Shown here one piece after another: positions 8,945 to 17,300 of a stretch of 64,000 bases of DNA. Position 1 is the first letter of the stretch, and each line of letters starts with the position of its first letter. Below the pieces are notes generated by a model. It was not told where the DNA came from, made no database searches, and saw nothing but the letters and a program-made list of their open reading frames with translations. The position numbers were made by a program, and so were the translations under genes. Source of the stretch: Deltaproteobacteria bacterium (GTDB lineage: Bacteria; Desulfobacterota; Desulfobacteria; Desulfobacterales; Desulfatirhabdiaceae). Where the stretch lies: the NCBI GenBank assembly GCA_016219185.1, contig JACRBZ010000091.1:1-64000 (forward strand). Reading direction: 5' to 3'.

Positions 8945-10777
8945 TCAGCTTTTAACCACCACCAGGGTAATATCATCTGCCTGAGTGGTTTTTTGTCGAA
9001 AATCACTTACCGCGGAAAGAACCGCTTCTATAATCTCGCCAGACGCAGACTGGTGGTTCCGGCGGATAACCTGACGGAGCCTGTCTTTTCCGAATCGTTC
9101 CCCCTGGGGATTTTCAGCCTCCCATATACCGTCCGTGCCGATCAGGATGATTTCTTTACCGGCGCAGAAGGCGTCCTTGTATTCCTGATAGTCCCAGGAA
9201 TCATCAACACCCAGAGCCATACCGCTTCCGGTCAGTTCCCGAAAGCTGTCGGACAGGGGATTATAGATCAACGTCGCATCGTGACCGGCACGGACCCATT
9301 GAATTTCCGTGGTATTACAGTCCAGCACCATGACAAACAGGGTCATGAAATTGCCGCTCAGGGACGTATCCATACTCAGTTGGCGATTGACATCACTCAC
9401 GATCCGCGAAAGGGTTCCCGGCTGTGTAATCCGGCTGCGCAACAAGGCTCTGACGGTTGCCATTAAAAGGGCCGCGGAAATTCCATGTCCAGTCACATCC
9501 CCGACCGCAATACCGATCCGGTTTCTTCCCATTTCAGGAAATTGCAGAAAATCATAATAATCCCCGCCGGTGTCGTCGCAATAAAGACTTTTTCCCGCAA
9601 TATCGAGGCCGCAGAACTTTATGGATTGTTGCGGAAGGAGGTTTTGCTGGACTTCCATTGCCAGGTACAGGGATTCTTTGAGACGCATCCGTTCTTCCAG
9701 TTGGTGCGCCATTGCATTAAAGCTGGCTGTCAACTCACCCACCTCATCCCGGCTTTTGACCGGAAGATCCTGACCGAAATCACCGCCGGCCAGTTTTTCA
9801 GCGGCCCTGGATACATCCTTTATGGCGGCTACGGTTCTACCCGTAACAGACCGGATAAGCAGTACGATGAACAGGATAAACGTCAGTCCGGAAATCAGAT
9901 AATAGGTACGAAATGTATTGATGGGTGCCAGTACTTCACTGCTCGGAGCAATCATGACCAATACCCACGGGGCTTCCTGAAGCCTGTAAAATCCGCTGAC
10001 TTCATAGGTGTGATGTCGGGAGCCAAAAACAATCCCGAGAGGTTTTTCCTTTATTGCATCAAGGGTTTCTAATTCAACAGGATCACCCGTTTCCCCAAGC
10101 TCATGTTGACTTCCAGAAGTTGTTGCAGCTAGGATTCGGCCTTTGGAATCCACCAGAAACGCCTTGTAGGTTTGCCACCAGCCATATGTCTTCAGGGTTT
10201 CAACCAGATATTCCAGCCTCATTTCAACTTCCACAGTGCAGATAATCTGCTGTTTGTTGTCTTTAATCTCAGTAATGAGCGAAATAGTTTGGTCGGCTTG
10301 ATTGGTATCGAATCGGGTGGGAGAGATCTCAACCGCAATGCCCTGATGATCATGCCCGCCTTGGGCCATTCGCATGGCGTGGTGCGGAGGACTCTGAAAC
10401 CTGTGCGGCATTGCTTCGTCCGAATGCTGCGCCAATCCTGTTTGATTGCCGGGGTTTTCGGACCGTTTCAACTGAACACGGGTTACCCCGTAAATTCCTT
10501 TCAGTTGCGCAATAATGGCGTCTTGAATATCGGTGGTGTTGGACTTATCGGCAATTTGGTGGAACAAATCCAGCCACATCTTTGGCATGTCCAGCCGCAT
10601 GTCCACTTCATGTGCCGCGTGCTGAAGCCGGAGCATGATGGCTTCGCTCCACTGGTCCAAAAGCTTGTTGCGGGCGTAAAGGAACCCCGTAAGCCCCATT
10701 CCCAGAAGGAGCACCGTCACCGGGAGCAGCACAAAGAAAGACAGGCGTTGCTGGAGACTTTTGGGAATAATCGTCAT
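8945..10777 (-). CDS. Membrane sensor with HAMP and SpoIIE-type PP2C phosphatase domain
   Basis: The 610-residue protein has TM1 at about 13-34, a periplasmic Cache-like sensor (about 35-285), TM2 (about 290-312), a HAMP domain (KDVSRAAEKLAGGDFGQDLPVKSRDEVGE) and a C-terminal PP2C_SIG/SpoIIE domain from about 375. The metal-binding acidic residues are present in DTGGDYYDF, GDVTGHGISAALLM, IGTDGIWE and QADDITLVV. Such RsbU-like proteins dephosphorylate anti-anti-sigma (STAS) proteins. A partner STAS gene is not adjacent; the nearest one in the window is at 63716. The ATG at 10777 is preceded by AAAGGG at a rather long distance. The link to the efflux operon downstream is positional only. Confidence 0.85.
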   Translation of the reverse strand: MTIIPKSLQQRLSFFVLLPVTVLLLGMGLTGFLYARNKLLDQWSEAIMLRLQHAAHEVDMRLDMPKMWLDLFHQIADKSNTTDIQDAIIAQLKGIYGVTRVQLKRSENPGNQTGLAQHSDEAMPHRFQSPPHHAMRMAQGGHDHQGIAVEISPTRFDTNQADQTISLITEIKDNKQQIICTVEVEMRLEYLVETLKTYGWWQTYKAFLVDSKGRILAATTSGSQHELGETGDPVELETLDAIKEKPLGIVFGSRHHTYEVSGFYRLQEAPWVLVMIAPSSEVLAPINTFRTYYLISGLTFILFIVLLIRSVTGRTVAAIKDVSRAAEKLAGGDFGQDLPVKSRDEVGELTASFNAMAHQLEERMRLKESLYLAMEVQQNLLPQQSIKFCGLDIAGKSLYCDDTGGDYYDFLQFPEMGRNRIGIAVGDVTGHGISAALLMATVRALLRSRITQPGTLSRIVSDVNRQLSMDTSLSGNFMTLFVMVLDCNTTEIQWVRAGHDATLIYNPLSDSFRELTGSGMALGVDDSWDYQEYKDAFCAGKEIILIGTDGIWEAENPQGERFGKDRLRQVIRRNHQSASGEIIEAVLSAVSDFRQKTTQADDITLVVVKS

Positions 10778-11149
10778 CGGGACTGGCCCTTTCTGACGCG
10801 ATTTAAATGGCTTTAATCCAGCTATTGATTGATTTTTATTTTATGAATTAAGCTAATACGATTGCCGGTTTGTGTCAAGTCCAACATCAGGATTGTCGAA
10901 AGATCAAATATTCGAACCGGTCGCAAGGCTGCCAATGCAAAGTGAACTGTCTGACGTCGTTTCAATGAAAGCCGAAATTCCAATTTACAGCCGTGGATGG
11001 TATATCACTATGTGGCTTTTTTACTCATTTTTCAGTCTAATAAGCTGCGTTGTTTACAAATTACTCAATATGGGCTATCATAATTTTTTTTGTAATTAAT
11101 GGGACGTTCGTCTTTAATAATTCTTTCGGCGTTTATAGCAGGAATTATC
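10778..11149. other. Divergent intergenic region without recognised sites
   Basis: About 370 bases between the minus-strand phosphatase and the plus-strand sensor kinase. The sequence is AT-rich toward 11100. No GG-N10-GC promoter element, strong sigma-70 pair or inverted repeat was found on either strand. An open frame at 10872-11099 lacks a ribosome site and ends exactly where the kinase frame opens, so it was not accepted as a gene. Confidence 0.4.
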
Positions 11150-12931
11150 GTGTTTTATAGAAAAGATCATATCAATCGGGGCGGCCTTCATGCTTCTCCG
11201 TGGATCATCTTCGGATCGGTTTTCATTTTACTGATAATCGTGATGATCCTGGCAGTTCAAAATTACAACCGTGGAAAACGATACATGTCCCGCATTCTCG
11301 GCGAAAAAGGGGCTGCACTGATAATGGCTGTAGAGGCCGGCGCCAGAACCGGCATGACGGGAATGAACTGGGGAGGAGATCAGGTTCAAGCCTTGATTGA
11401 AGAGACCGGCCGATTGCCGGATGTGCTGTATCTTACGGTCGTCAATAAAGACGGAATTATATTAGCACATAGCGATAAAAGCCTGATCGGCTCGAAATTA
11501 AATCACAACTTCCCCCTTAGTGATCTTAACCCATCCACTGAAACCAAGTGGACAATTATCGATACTGAACATCGGCGGCGCATCTTCGAGGCGTACAGAT
11601 ATTTTAAGCCCATATCGGATAAGGATATACAGACGGATTGCGACATGAGCCAAACGATGGAAGGGCATACGATAATGACGTGTCCGACCGGCGATTGGTG
11701 TTGCCCTATATGTCAGAAGGATACGGAACACATTATATTTGCGGGTTTGGATATAAGCCCTTTCGAAGATGCTCGCAAAGAGGATATTCGAAATTCGATG
11801 GTGATATCGGGTGTACTGGTTATTCTGGGATTGACTGGATTCATTTCAATGTTCTGGATGCAGAACTATAGATCGACCAAACGGTCGCTGCAGGATACCC
11901 GCGCATTTGCCGACGAGGTCGTGGCAAGTCTCCCTGTTGGTCTCATCGCAACGGATAACAAAGGAAAAATCGCTTTTTTTAACAGCGCCGCGGAAAAAAT
12001 AACGGGCCTTGATTTATCGAAAGCAAGAGGAAATGATCCGGAAACGATTTTGCCTGATCAAATTTGCGGGTTATGGGGGATTCTAAATGGCGGTAAAACC
12101 ATACATGAGCAAGAAATGGAGTGTGAATTTATTAAGGGCAAATACGTTCCGGTCAGCGCCAGCGCATCTAAAATCATCAATGAAGATGGGCAATTTGTGG
12201 GACAGGTTTTGATCTTGAGAGATCTTGAGGAAGTACGCCGGCTTCAGGATGAAATTCGCCGCAAAGAGAAACTTGCTGCTATCGGCAGTCTTGCAGCGGG
12301 CGTAGCGCATGAGATCAGGAATCCTTTGAGTTCAATAAAAGGGATTGCATCCTATTTTAAGAGTAAATTTGCTCAAGGCAGCGATGACGGAGAGGTTGCG
12401 GACGTCATGATTAATGAAGCGGATCGCCTGAATCGGGTCGTCAGTGAATTGCTTGAGTTTGCCAGACCGACACAGCTTAATTTAAAAGAAACGGATATCA
12501 ACGCTCTTTTAAAACACTCCGTTCGGCTTGTGCAGCAGGAATCATCTGCAATGGACATAAAAATTGATCTGAACCTTTCCGGGAGACCATTGATCGCTCG
12601 GATAGATCCGGATCGATTCTTGCAATGTCTTTTAAACCTTTACTTAAATGCGCTTCAGGCAATGGGAAAAGAAGGCCGGCTTTCCGTGTTCAGCACTAGT
12701 ACTGAAACGTCTGCTGTCCAAATTGATATCAGAGATACCGGACCGGGCATTAAAACGGAAGACATGCATAAAATATTTGATCCATATTTTACAACCAAGG
12801 CCAGAGGTACGGGCCTTGGACTGACAATCGTTTATAACATCATAGAAGCGCACCAGGGACGGATAACCGCGCACAGCGCCCCCGGACGGGGCGCATCATT
12901 TACGATCGTAATCCCTGATAAACAAAGTTGA
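11150..12931 (+). CDS. ZraS/HydH-like sensor histidine kinase
   Basis: The chain has TM1, a periplasmic sensor, TM2 (near residue 225), a PAS domain (DEVVASLPVGLIATDNKGKI; parts) and a HisKA/HATPase core. The H-box GVAHEIRNPLSSIKG and EADRLNRVVSELLEF closely resemble Escherichia coli ZraS; the N, G1 (DTGPGI) and G2 (TGLGL) boxes are intact. The sensor has a Cys-rich insert (Cys164, 178, 184, 185, 188 from this start) that could bind metal or sense redox. GTG at 11150 is preferred: AGGAA lies seven bases before it and the N-terminus then has a single TM helix as in ZraS. The ATG at 11099 is in frame but lacks a ribosome site. It is coupled to the regulator 10 bases downstream. Confidence 0.85.
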   Translation: MFYRKDHINRGGLHASPWIIFGSVFILLIIVMILAVQNYNRGKRYMSRILGEKGAALIMAVEAGARTGMTGMNWGGDQVQALIEETGRLPDVLYLTVVNKDGIILAHSDKSLIGSKLNHNFPLSDLNPSTETKWTIIDTEHRRRIFEAYRYFKPISDKDIQTDCDMSQTMEGHTIMTCPTGDWCCPICQKDTEHIIFAGLDISPFEDARKEDIRNSMVISGVLVILGLTGFISMFWMQNYRSTKRSLQDTRAFADEVVASLPVGLIATDNKGKIAFFNSAAEKITGLDLSKARGNDPETILPDQICGLWGILNGGKTIHEQEMECEFIKGKYVPVSASASKIINEDGQFVGQVLILRDLEEVRRLQDEIRRKEKLAAIGSLAAGVAHEIRNPLSSIKGIASYFKSKFAQGSDDGEVADVMINEADRLNRVVSELLEFARPTQLNLKETDINALLKHSVRLVQQESSAMDIKIDLNLSGRPLIARIDPDRFLQCLLNLYLNALQAMGKEGRLSVFSTSTETSAVQIDIRDTGPGIKTEDMHKIFDPYFTTKARGTGLGLTIVYNIIEAHQGRITAHSAPGRGASFTIVIPDKQS

Positions 12932-12940
12932 CGAGGAAAT

Positions 12941-14317
12941 ATGGTTCTGAAAAATTCGTTTCAAATTTTGGTCGTCGACGATGATCCAGGTCATTTAACA
13001 ACGCTGAGAACCATTATAAAAAGCTGGGGGTATCAGGTTTCAGCCGTTGATGATGGCGCAAAAGCGCTTGAAAAAGTAAAAGAAAAACTGTTCGACCTTA
13101 TATTAATGGATGTTCGAATGGCTGAAATGAGTGGCATTGAAGCGCTTAAGAAAATAAAAAATTACAATCCGGCCATTCCGATTCTTATCATGACCGCTTA
13201 TTCATCCATCGAATCAGCGGTTGAAGCACTCAAAGAAGGCGCCTATGATTATCTGACCAAGCCCCTGGATTATGAGATATTGAAACTTACTCTTGAACGA
13301 GCGCTTGAACATCTCGGTTTAAAAAACGAAATCAAGAGCTTAAAAGAAATGATAAACGCTGATTTTGTTTTGAAGAACATCATCGGAAAAAGCCGGCAGA
13401 TGAAGGATCTCATCGATATGCTGGCAATGATCGCCCCTTCCGAGGCAACCGTTCTTATTGCCGGTGAAAGCGGAACGGGCAAGGAGCTGATTGCCAGATC
13501 CATACATTACAACAGCAACCGGAAAGAGCATCCGATAGTTACCGTCAACTGTGCCGCACTGACCGATACGCTCCTGGAATCAGAACTTTTCGGTCACGAA
13601 AAGGGAGCATTCACGGGTGCCGACAGGCAGCGCGAAGGACGGTTTATGCAAGCCGACAAGGGAACGATTTTTTTGGATGAAATTGGAGAAACTTCCCCGA
13701 CCATGCAGGCAAAACTGCTTCGCGTCATTCAGGAAAGGGAGATTCAGCGTGTTGGCGGAGAGGAAACGCTCCACGTGGACATTCGCATTTTGGCCGCAAC
13801 CAACCGTATTCTGGAAGAAGAGGTCGGGAAAGGCAAATTCAGAGAAGACTTATACTATCGGCTAAACGTTGTATCTTTAAACGTCCCCCCGCTAAGAGAC
13901 CGTATCGGTGACATCCCCTTGCTCGCTCAGCATTTCATGGGAAAATATGCGGATAAAAATCGCAAGCAGGTCAGGGGGTTTTCTCCTTTGGCCATGGACA
14001 TGCTCCTGAAATACGCATGGCCCGGAAACGTCAGGGAACTTGAGAACACGATTGAACGCGCTGTAATTCTTCTTCCCGGCGTTTTTATAACAGAGAAAGA
14101 ATTGCCGTTAAATATCACTCGGCTCTATTCGGGAAATAGCGACATGGTCATTCCCCGAAGCATGGATGTGGCAAATCGCTCCCTGGAAGAAATTGAGAAA
14201 GAGGCAATTTTATCAACGATTGAAGCTGCCGGCGGGAATAAAAGCGAAACAGCAAGGCGGCTGGGTATCAATCGAAAAACGTTGCACAAAAAATTAACCA
14301 TCTATGGCCTGTCTTAA
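12941..14317 (+). CDS. ZraR/NtrC-type sigma-54 response regulator
   Basis: The 458-residue protein has a receiver domain (about 1-120; acidic pair VVDDDP, phospho-acceptor in LILMDVRM, Lys in LTKPLD), an AAA+ sigma-54 interaction domain (Walker A GESGTGKE, sigma-54 loop GAFTGA, Walker B GTIFLDEIGE) and a Fis-type HTH (NKSETARRLGINRKTLHKKL). All catalytic elements are intact. It sits 10 bases after the ZraS-like kinase, so the two form a two-component pair. The nearest sigma-54 promoter is at 14521, in front of the secreted repeat protein, which makes that gene the best candidate target; the metal efflux operon upstream is another possibility without a recognised promoter. Confidence 0.9.
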   Translation: MVLKNSFQILVVDDDPGHLTTLRTIIKSWGYQVSAVDDGAKALEKVKEKLFDLILMDVRMAEMSGIEALKKIKNYNPAIPILIMTAYSSIESAVEALKEGAYDYLTKPLDYEILKLTLERALEHLGLKNEIKSLKEMINADFVLKNIIGKSRQMKDLIDMLAMIAPSEATVLIAGESGTGKELIARSIHYNSNRKEHPIVTVNCAALTDTLLESELFGHEKGAFTGADRQREGRFMQADKGTIFLDEIGETSPTMQAKLLRVIQEREIQRVGGEETLHVDIRILAATNRILEEEVGKGKFREDLYYRLNVVSLNVPPLRDRIGDIPLLAQHFMGKYADKNRKQVRGFSPLAMDMLLKYAWPGNVRELENTIERAVILLPGVFITEKELPLNITRLYSGNSDMVIPRSMDVANRSLEEIEKEAILSTIEAAGGNKSETARRLGINRKTLHKKLTIYGLS

Positions 14318-14488
14318 GCGGTAAACCCCCTCCCAGTCTTCGGCTCTTTCGTGTAGTATATTTTTGTTACATATCCACTCAGCCGCTCCTGTTTTATGGG
14401 TATAAAACTCCCATATATCTTTAATTCAAATACAATAAAATATTAATCCGGATACGTTAACAAATATTTATATTATTTAAATCAGATG

Positions 14489-14513
14489 ATTAGCATTGCT
14501 AATGTATGCTAAT
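14489..14513. promoter_or_regulatory. Palindrome ATTAGCA-T-TGCTAAT plus extra half-site
   Basis: ATTAGCA (14489-14495) and TGCTAAT (14497-14503) are perfect reverse complements with one base between them; a further TGCTAAT follows at 14507-14513. The site ends nine bases before the -24 element. That is closer than usual for a sigma-54 enhancer, so it could be a repressor operator or an unusually close activator site. The remainder of the 310-base gap 14318-14627 is AT-rich and shows nothing else. Confidence 0.5.
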
Positions 14514-14520
14514 TCACATA

Positions 14521-14538
14521 TTGGCCCATTGTTTGCTT
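14521..14538 (+). promoter_or_regulatory. Sigma-54 promoter before the secreted repeat protein
   Basis: TTGGCCCATTGTTTGCTTT has GG at 14523-14524, ten bases, then GC at 14535-14536, and matches TGGCAC-N5-TTGC at nearly all positions. The predicted start near 14547 gives a leader of about 80 bases to the ATG at 14628. The adjacent ZraR-like activator is the natural candidate regulator. Confidence 0.7.
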
Positions 14539-14627
14539 TATAAATAATCGAATGATTGAGGGATGTCCCGTAAATTCTTCAACGATGAAGATCAATTTTT
14601 TACTTAATGAAATAAAAGGAGAACAAC

Positions 14628-15272
14628 ATGAAAAAAATCGGATTGGCTATACTGGCAGTGGTTTTTGTTACAGTTTTAATGGTTGATAGCTCCCGGGCAG
14701 TTATGAGCGGTGATAGCGGCATGGGAAACACCGGCAATACGGGAAACACTGGTAGTATGGGAGGTTCCGGCAATACGGGAAACACCGGTAGTATGGGAGG
14801 TTCTGGCGGCAATGGGATGCCGTCTGGAAATGGCGGGACGATGGGAACAATTATGATGCCAACCGCTCAAGAGATGTTCCAATACGGCATGATAACCGAT
14901 CCAATAGCAGGAACAGACGTATCAACGACGATGCCCATAGGTGTTGGCTCTGTTGCAATGGGTGGTAATATGCTCACTATCCATACAGCGATCGGCCCAT
15001 TCTCCAATCCTATGGATATGTATTTCGCACTCTATGCGCCATCGGTTTCTCCAGATATCTTGCTGCTGCATCAGAACGGCACTCTGGAAGCGACTTCTAA
15101 CGGCCTTTCACCGTGGATGTCGGGTGTCATGAGCGTAGATCAAGTTCCTTTCGGCAACATACCTACCTCGATGCTTACAAAGGGTACATATACCCTTTAT
15201 CTTATGGCAACGCCGTCGGGCACCAATATGTCAACCTACTATATGTGGACAACGCAGTTTGTAATCCAATAA
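14628..15272 (+). CDS. Secreted protein with Gly/Asn/Ser/Met repeats
   Basis: The 214-residue product starts with a Sec signal peptide (MKKIGLAILAVVFVTVLMV, cleavage near SRA). Residues about 25-75 are a low-complexity array of GNTGNTG and GSMGGSG units. The C-terminal 130 residues form a hydrophobic-polar beta-rich domain (VGSVAMGGNMLTIHTAIG, MYFALYAPSVSPDILLL, GTYTLYLMATPSG) without Cys. The signal peptide is nearly identical to that of the next gene, so the two are related. AAGGAGAACAAC is the ribosome site. Its sigma-54 promoter and position after a ZraSR-like pair suggest stress- or metal-induced export. It is not a recognised family; function unknown. Confidence 0.7.
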   Translation: MKKIGLAILAVVFVTVLMVDSSRAVMSGDSGMGNTGNTGNTGSMGGSGNTGNTGSMGGSGGNGMPSGNGGTMGTIMMPTAQEMFQYGMITDPIAGTDVSTTMPIGVGSVAMGGNMLTIHTAIGPFSNPMDMYFALYAPSVSPDILLLHQNGTLEATSNGLSPWMSGVMSVDQVPFGNIPTSMLTKGTYTLYLMATPSGTNMSTYYMWTTQFVIQ

Positions 15273-15301
15273 GAAGTATATATAGGGAAGAAACGATGTT
15301 G

Positions 15302-15338
15302 TTGACAGTTGATCAACAGCAAGGTGATCAACTGTCAA
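15302..15338. repeat. 14-bp perfect inverted repeat between the two repeat-protein genes
   Basis: TTGACAGTTGATCA (15302-15315) pairs exactly with TGATCAACTGTCAA (15325-15338) across a nine-base loop, and a partial third copy TTGATCAG follows at 15339. Without a T-run it is more likely an operator or mRNA stem than a terminator. It precedes the second repeat-protein gene by 62 bases. Confidence 0.55.
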
Positions 15339-15399
15339 TTGATCAGCGCTACTTTGTTTAACATGTTATACGCATATAAATAATCAAAAGGATCTCAAT

Positions 15400-15780
15400 A
15401 TGAAAAGAATCGGGTTGTCAATACTGGCAGTGGTTTTTGTTACTGCTTTTCTAGTTGTTAGCTCACAGGCAAGAATGGGCGGTGGTGGTAGCGGCGGCGG
15501 CATGGGTGGTAGCGGCGGCATGGGCAGTGGTGACAGCACAGGAAATTCTGGAAGCATGGGGAACTCCGGCAATATGAATACTAATCATGACATGGGACCC
15601 GGATCCAGCATGGGCGGTTCCGGCAGCACGGGGAATTCCGGTCATATGAATACAAATCATGACATGGGACAAGGATCCAACATGGGCGGTTCCGGCAGCA
15701 TGGGAAATTCCGGAAATACGGGGAACCCCGGCAACATGAACTCAAATCATACCATGGGATCAGATCATAATAATAAATAG
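15400..15780 (+). CDS. Secreted Gly/Met/His/Asn repeat protein
   Basis: The 126-residue product has the same signal peptide type as the gene at 14628 (MKRIGLSILAVVFVTAFLV) and a mature part made entirely of low-complexity repeats: Gly/Ser/Met blocks interrupted by NMNTNHDMGPGSSMGG units. NHDM/NHTM motifs occur three times and Met is abundant (about every fifth residue), which would suit soft-metal (Cu/Ag) binding in the periplasm or outside; this is inference from composition. The ribosome site AAAAGGATCTCAAT is adequate. No promoter was identified beyond the inverted repeat at 15302. A perfect intrinsic terminator lies 128 bases downstream. Confidence 0.65.
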   Translation: MKRIGLSILAVVFVTAFLVVSSQARMGGGGSGGGMGGSGGMGSGDSTGNSGSMGNSGNMNTNHDMGPGSSMGGSGSTGNSGHMNTNHDMGQGSNMGGSGSMGNSGNTGNPGNMNSNHTMGSDHNNK

Positions 15781-15907
15781 AGAGTTTTTTGAACTGGTAC
15801 ATCATCTATGGCTTTTGCATTTGAATGATGTAGGATAGATAATGGTATCGCCGGATTAGATCAATTTAACTCAGGCCCGGTAAACCATGACATCAGGGCT
15901 TAGAATC

Positions 15908-15943
15908 AAAGCCGGCCACTTTTTGGCCGGCTTTATTTTTTTT
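15908..15943 (+). terminator. Intrinsic terminator
   Basis: AAAGCCGGCCA (15908-15918) pairs with TGGCCGGCTTT (15924-15934) through a five-base loop and is followed by ATTTTTTTT. This is a textbook factor-independent terminator closing the repeat-protein unit. Confidence 0.9.
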
Positions 15944-16094
15944 ATCTGCTACGTTCGCAGCCGATCGAAATGTGTCTTTGGAAGAATTCAGTTACCCCGT
16001 TTTCGGCGTCAAAGCCCATCAGCACGATCATTTCAACATAGGCTGCGTACGTCATCGAGTTTGTTGACAGTCCGGCGGAAGTGCTATAATTTGA

Positions 16095-16490
16095 AATTTA
16101 CAGACAATACTGCTTTTCCGATACCAACGGCATGTTCGCTCACATGGAGGGCGAAACTCATTCTCTGGCTATCAATCTGGCAAGGTTATTTTACTACACC
16201 CTCCCGACGTTGCGGGCCTATATGCCCATCTAAATAAAAAGGGGGCTTTCTCTGACCACCCACATCTGCTCCTTTCTGAAGCAGACTTCCGAAATCATCT
16301 GCGGCAGCATATCGTTGCCTGGGGAAATAACAATGATTTGGCAGGGGATTATAACGATCAGAGTGCCTCTTCCATTCATGATAGCAATTCTCCTCTACGA
16401 CAACCAGGTGCGAATACAGAAGCAATTCAAGGACATCGGGATAAATGTGGGAGACCTTCCAGCATTGTTCGGGAGAATGGAAAAGGATGA
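16095..16490 (+). pseudogene. Possible decayed gene coupled to the PP2C gene
   Basis: One frame (codons at positions divisible by three) is open from 16095 to TGA 16488-16490 and reads like protein (VAGLYAHLNKKGAF, LLLSEADFRNHLRQHIVAWG). Its stop overlaps the PP2C ATG as ATGA, the usual sign of coupled genes. No ATG or GTG exists in this frame, and in the same frame upstream there are TGA codons at 16065 and 16092 behind another protein-like stretch (15942-16064). A second frame at 16132-16200 also reads plausibly (MFAHMEGETHSLAINLARLF). Either the start is unusual or the gene is broken by indels or nonsense changes. Product family not recognised. The region 15944-16094 otherwise shows nothing certain. 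Confidence 0.3.
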
Positions 16491-17257
16491 AAGCAATCGA
16501 AGTCTTGCAATATTTTGGTTTCACTGACATTGGGCTCAAACGTAAGAAAAACGAAGACGCTTATGTAATCAAAGATGTGACCGTAGGCAATGCGTCGGAA
16601 AACAAGAAGCTGCGGTTGTTTGCCGTCGCCGACGGCATGGGTGGTCATAGCTGTGGTGATCAGGCCAGTGCCATGGCCTGCCGTGAATTAAAAAGATTTC
16701 TCAGCAAATCGTTTTCAGGACTTGATGCTCAAAGCTATGTAAAACAGCTCGATGATCGGATTCATGACATCGACCGTTTTATCCGAAATGCGGGATTGAA
16801 GGATCCAGAATGCGAACATATGGGAACGACCCTCTCAGCGATGCTGATGGTTGAGGATTTCGGGGTAACGGCCCATGTGGGCGACAGCCGGATATATCGT
16901 CTCCGAAACGCCCGCCTCACTCAATTGACCTCCGACCATACCTTTGTCCAGGAGATGATCGATGAAGGGGAACTCCCGGCGGAAGCGGCGGCGACACATC
17001 CGCTTCGCAACGTATTGACCCGTGCGGTAGGCACACAAGTACCCCTTGAACAGGTTGAAACGCGTGTTCTGGACCTGACTTTCGGCGACCGTTTTTTAAT
17101 CTCTTCCGATGGCCTTCACAAAATGGTTTCAGCCGATGAGATCGCGGGAACCCTGATACATATGGAGAGTCCCAAACAGGCTGCGGAGCAGCTACTCCAA
17201 TTGGCGCTCGCAAACGGCGGCGATGACAACATTACCGGGATCATTATTCATATCTGA
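16487..17257 (+). CDS. PP2C-family Ser/Thr protein phosphatase
   Basis: From the ATG at 16487 the product has 256 residues and all PP2C metal-site motifs: KKNEDAYVI, VADGMGGHSCGDQAS, VGDSRIYRL, SSDGLHKMV and GGDDNITGI. It hydrolyses phospho-Ser/Thr and is cytosolic (no TM). The upstream ATG at 16445 is in frame, but 16487 fits the family N-terminus (FGFTDIGLKRKKNED), has GGGAG 11 bases before it and overlaps the stop of an upstream frame. The Ser/Thr kinase follows after 43 bases, so this is probably the antagonist phosphatase of that kinase. Confidence 0.88.
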   Translation: MKAIEVLQYFGFTDIGLKRKKNEDAYVIKDVTVGNASENKKLRLFAVADGMGGHSCGDQASAMACRELKRFLSKSFSGLDAQSYVKQLDDRIHDIDRFIRNAGLKDPECEHMGTTLSAMLMVEDFGVTAHVGDSRIYRLRNARLTQLTSDHTFVQEMIDEGELPAEAAATHPLRNVLTRAVGTQVPLEQVETRVLDLTFGDRFLISSDGLHKMVSADEIAGTLIHMESPKQAAEQLLQLALANGGDDNITGIIIHI

Positions 17258-17300
17258 TGATGATAAATATCGATACGTCAACATAAGTGAGAATGATGCG

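Noticed and set aside
10872..11099. 75-codon frame before the ZraS-like kinase
   Set aside because: No ribosome site, no family resemblance, composition of intergenic DNA; it ends where the kinase frame opens.
14700..15770. DNA-level tandem repeats in the Gly/Ser-rich genes as separate repeat elements
   Set aside because: The repeats keep the reading frame and encode the low-complexity protein segments, so they are part of the genes.
16064..16090. Sigma-70-like pair TTGACA/TATAAT
   Set aside because: Both hexamers are perfect but the spacer is only 15 bases, and the pair overlaps protein-like sequence; not reported as a promoter.
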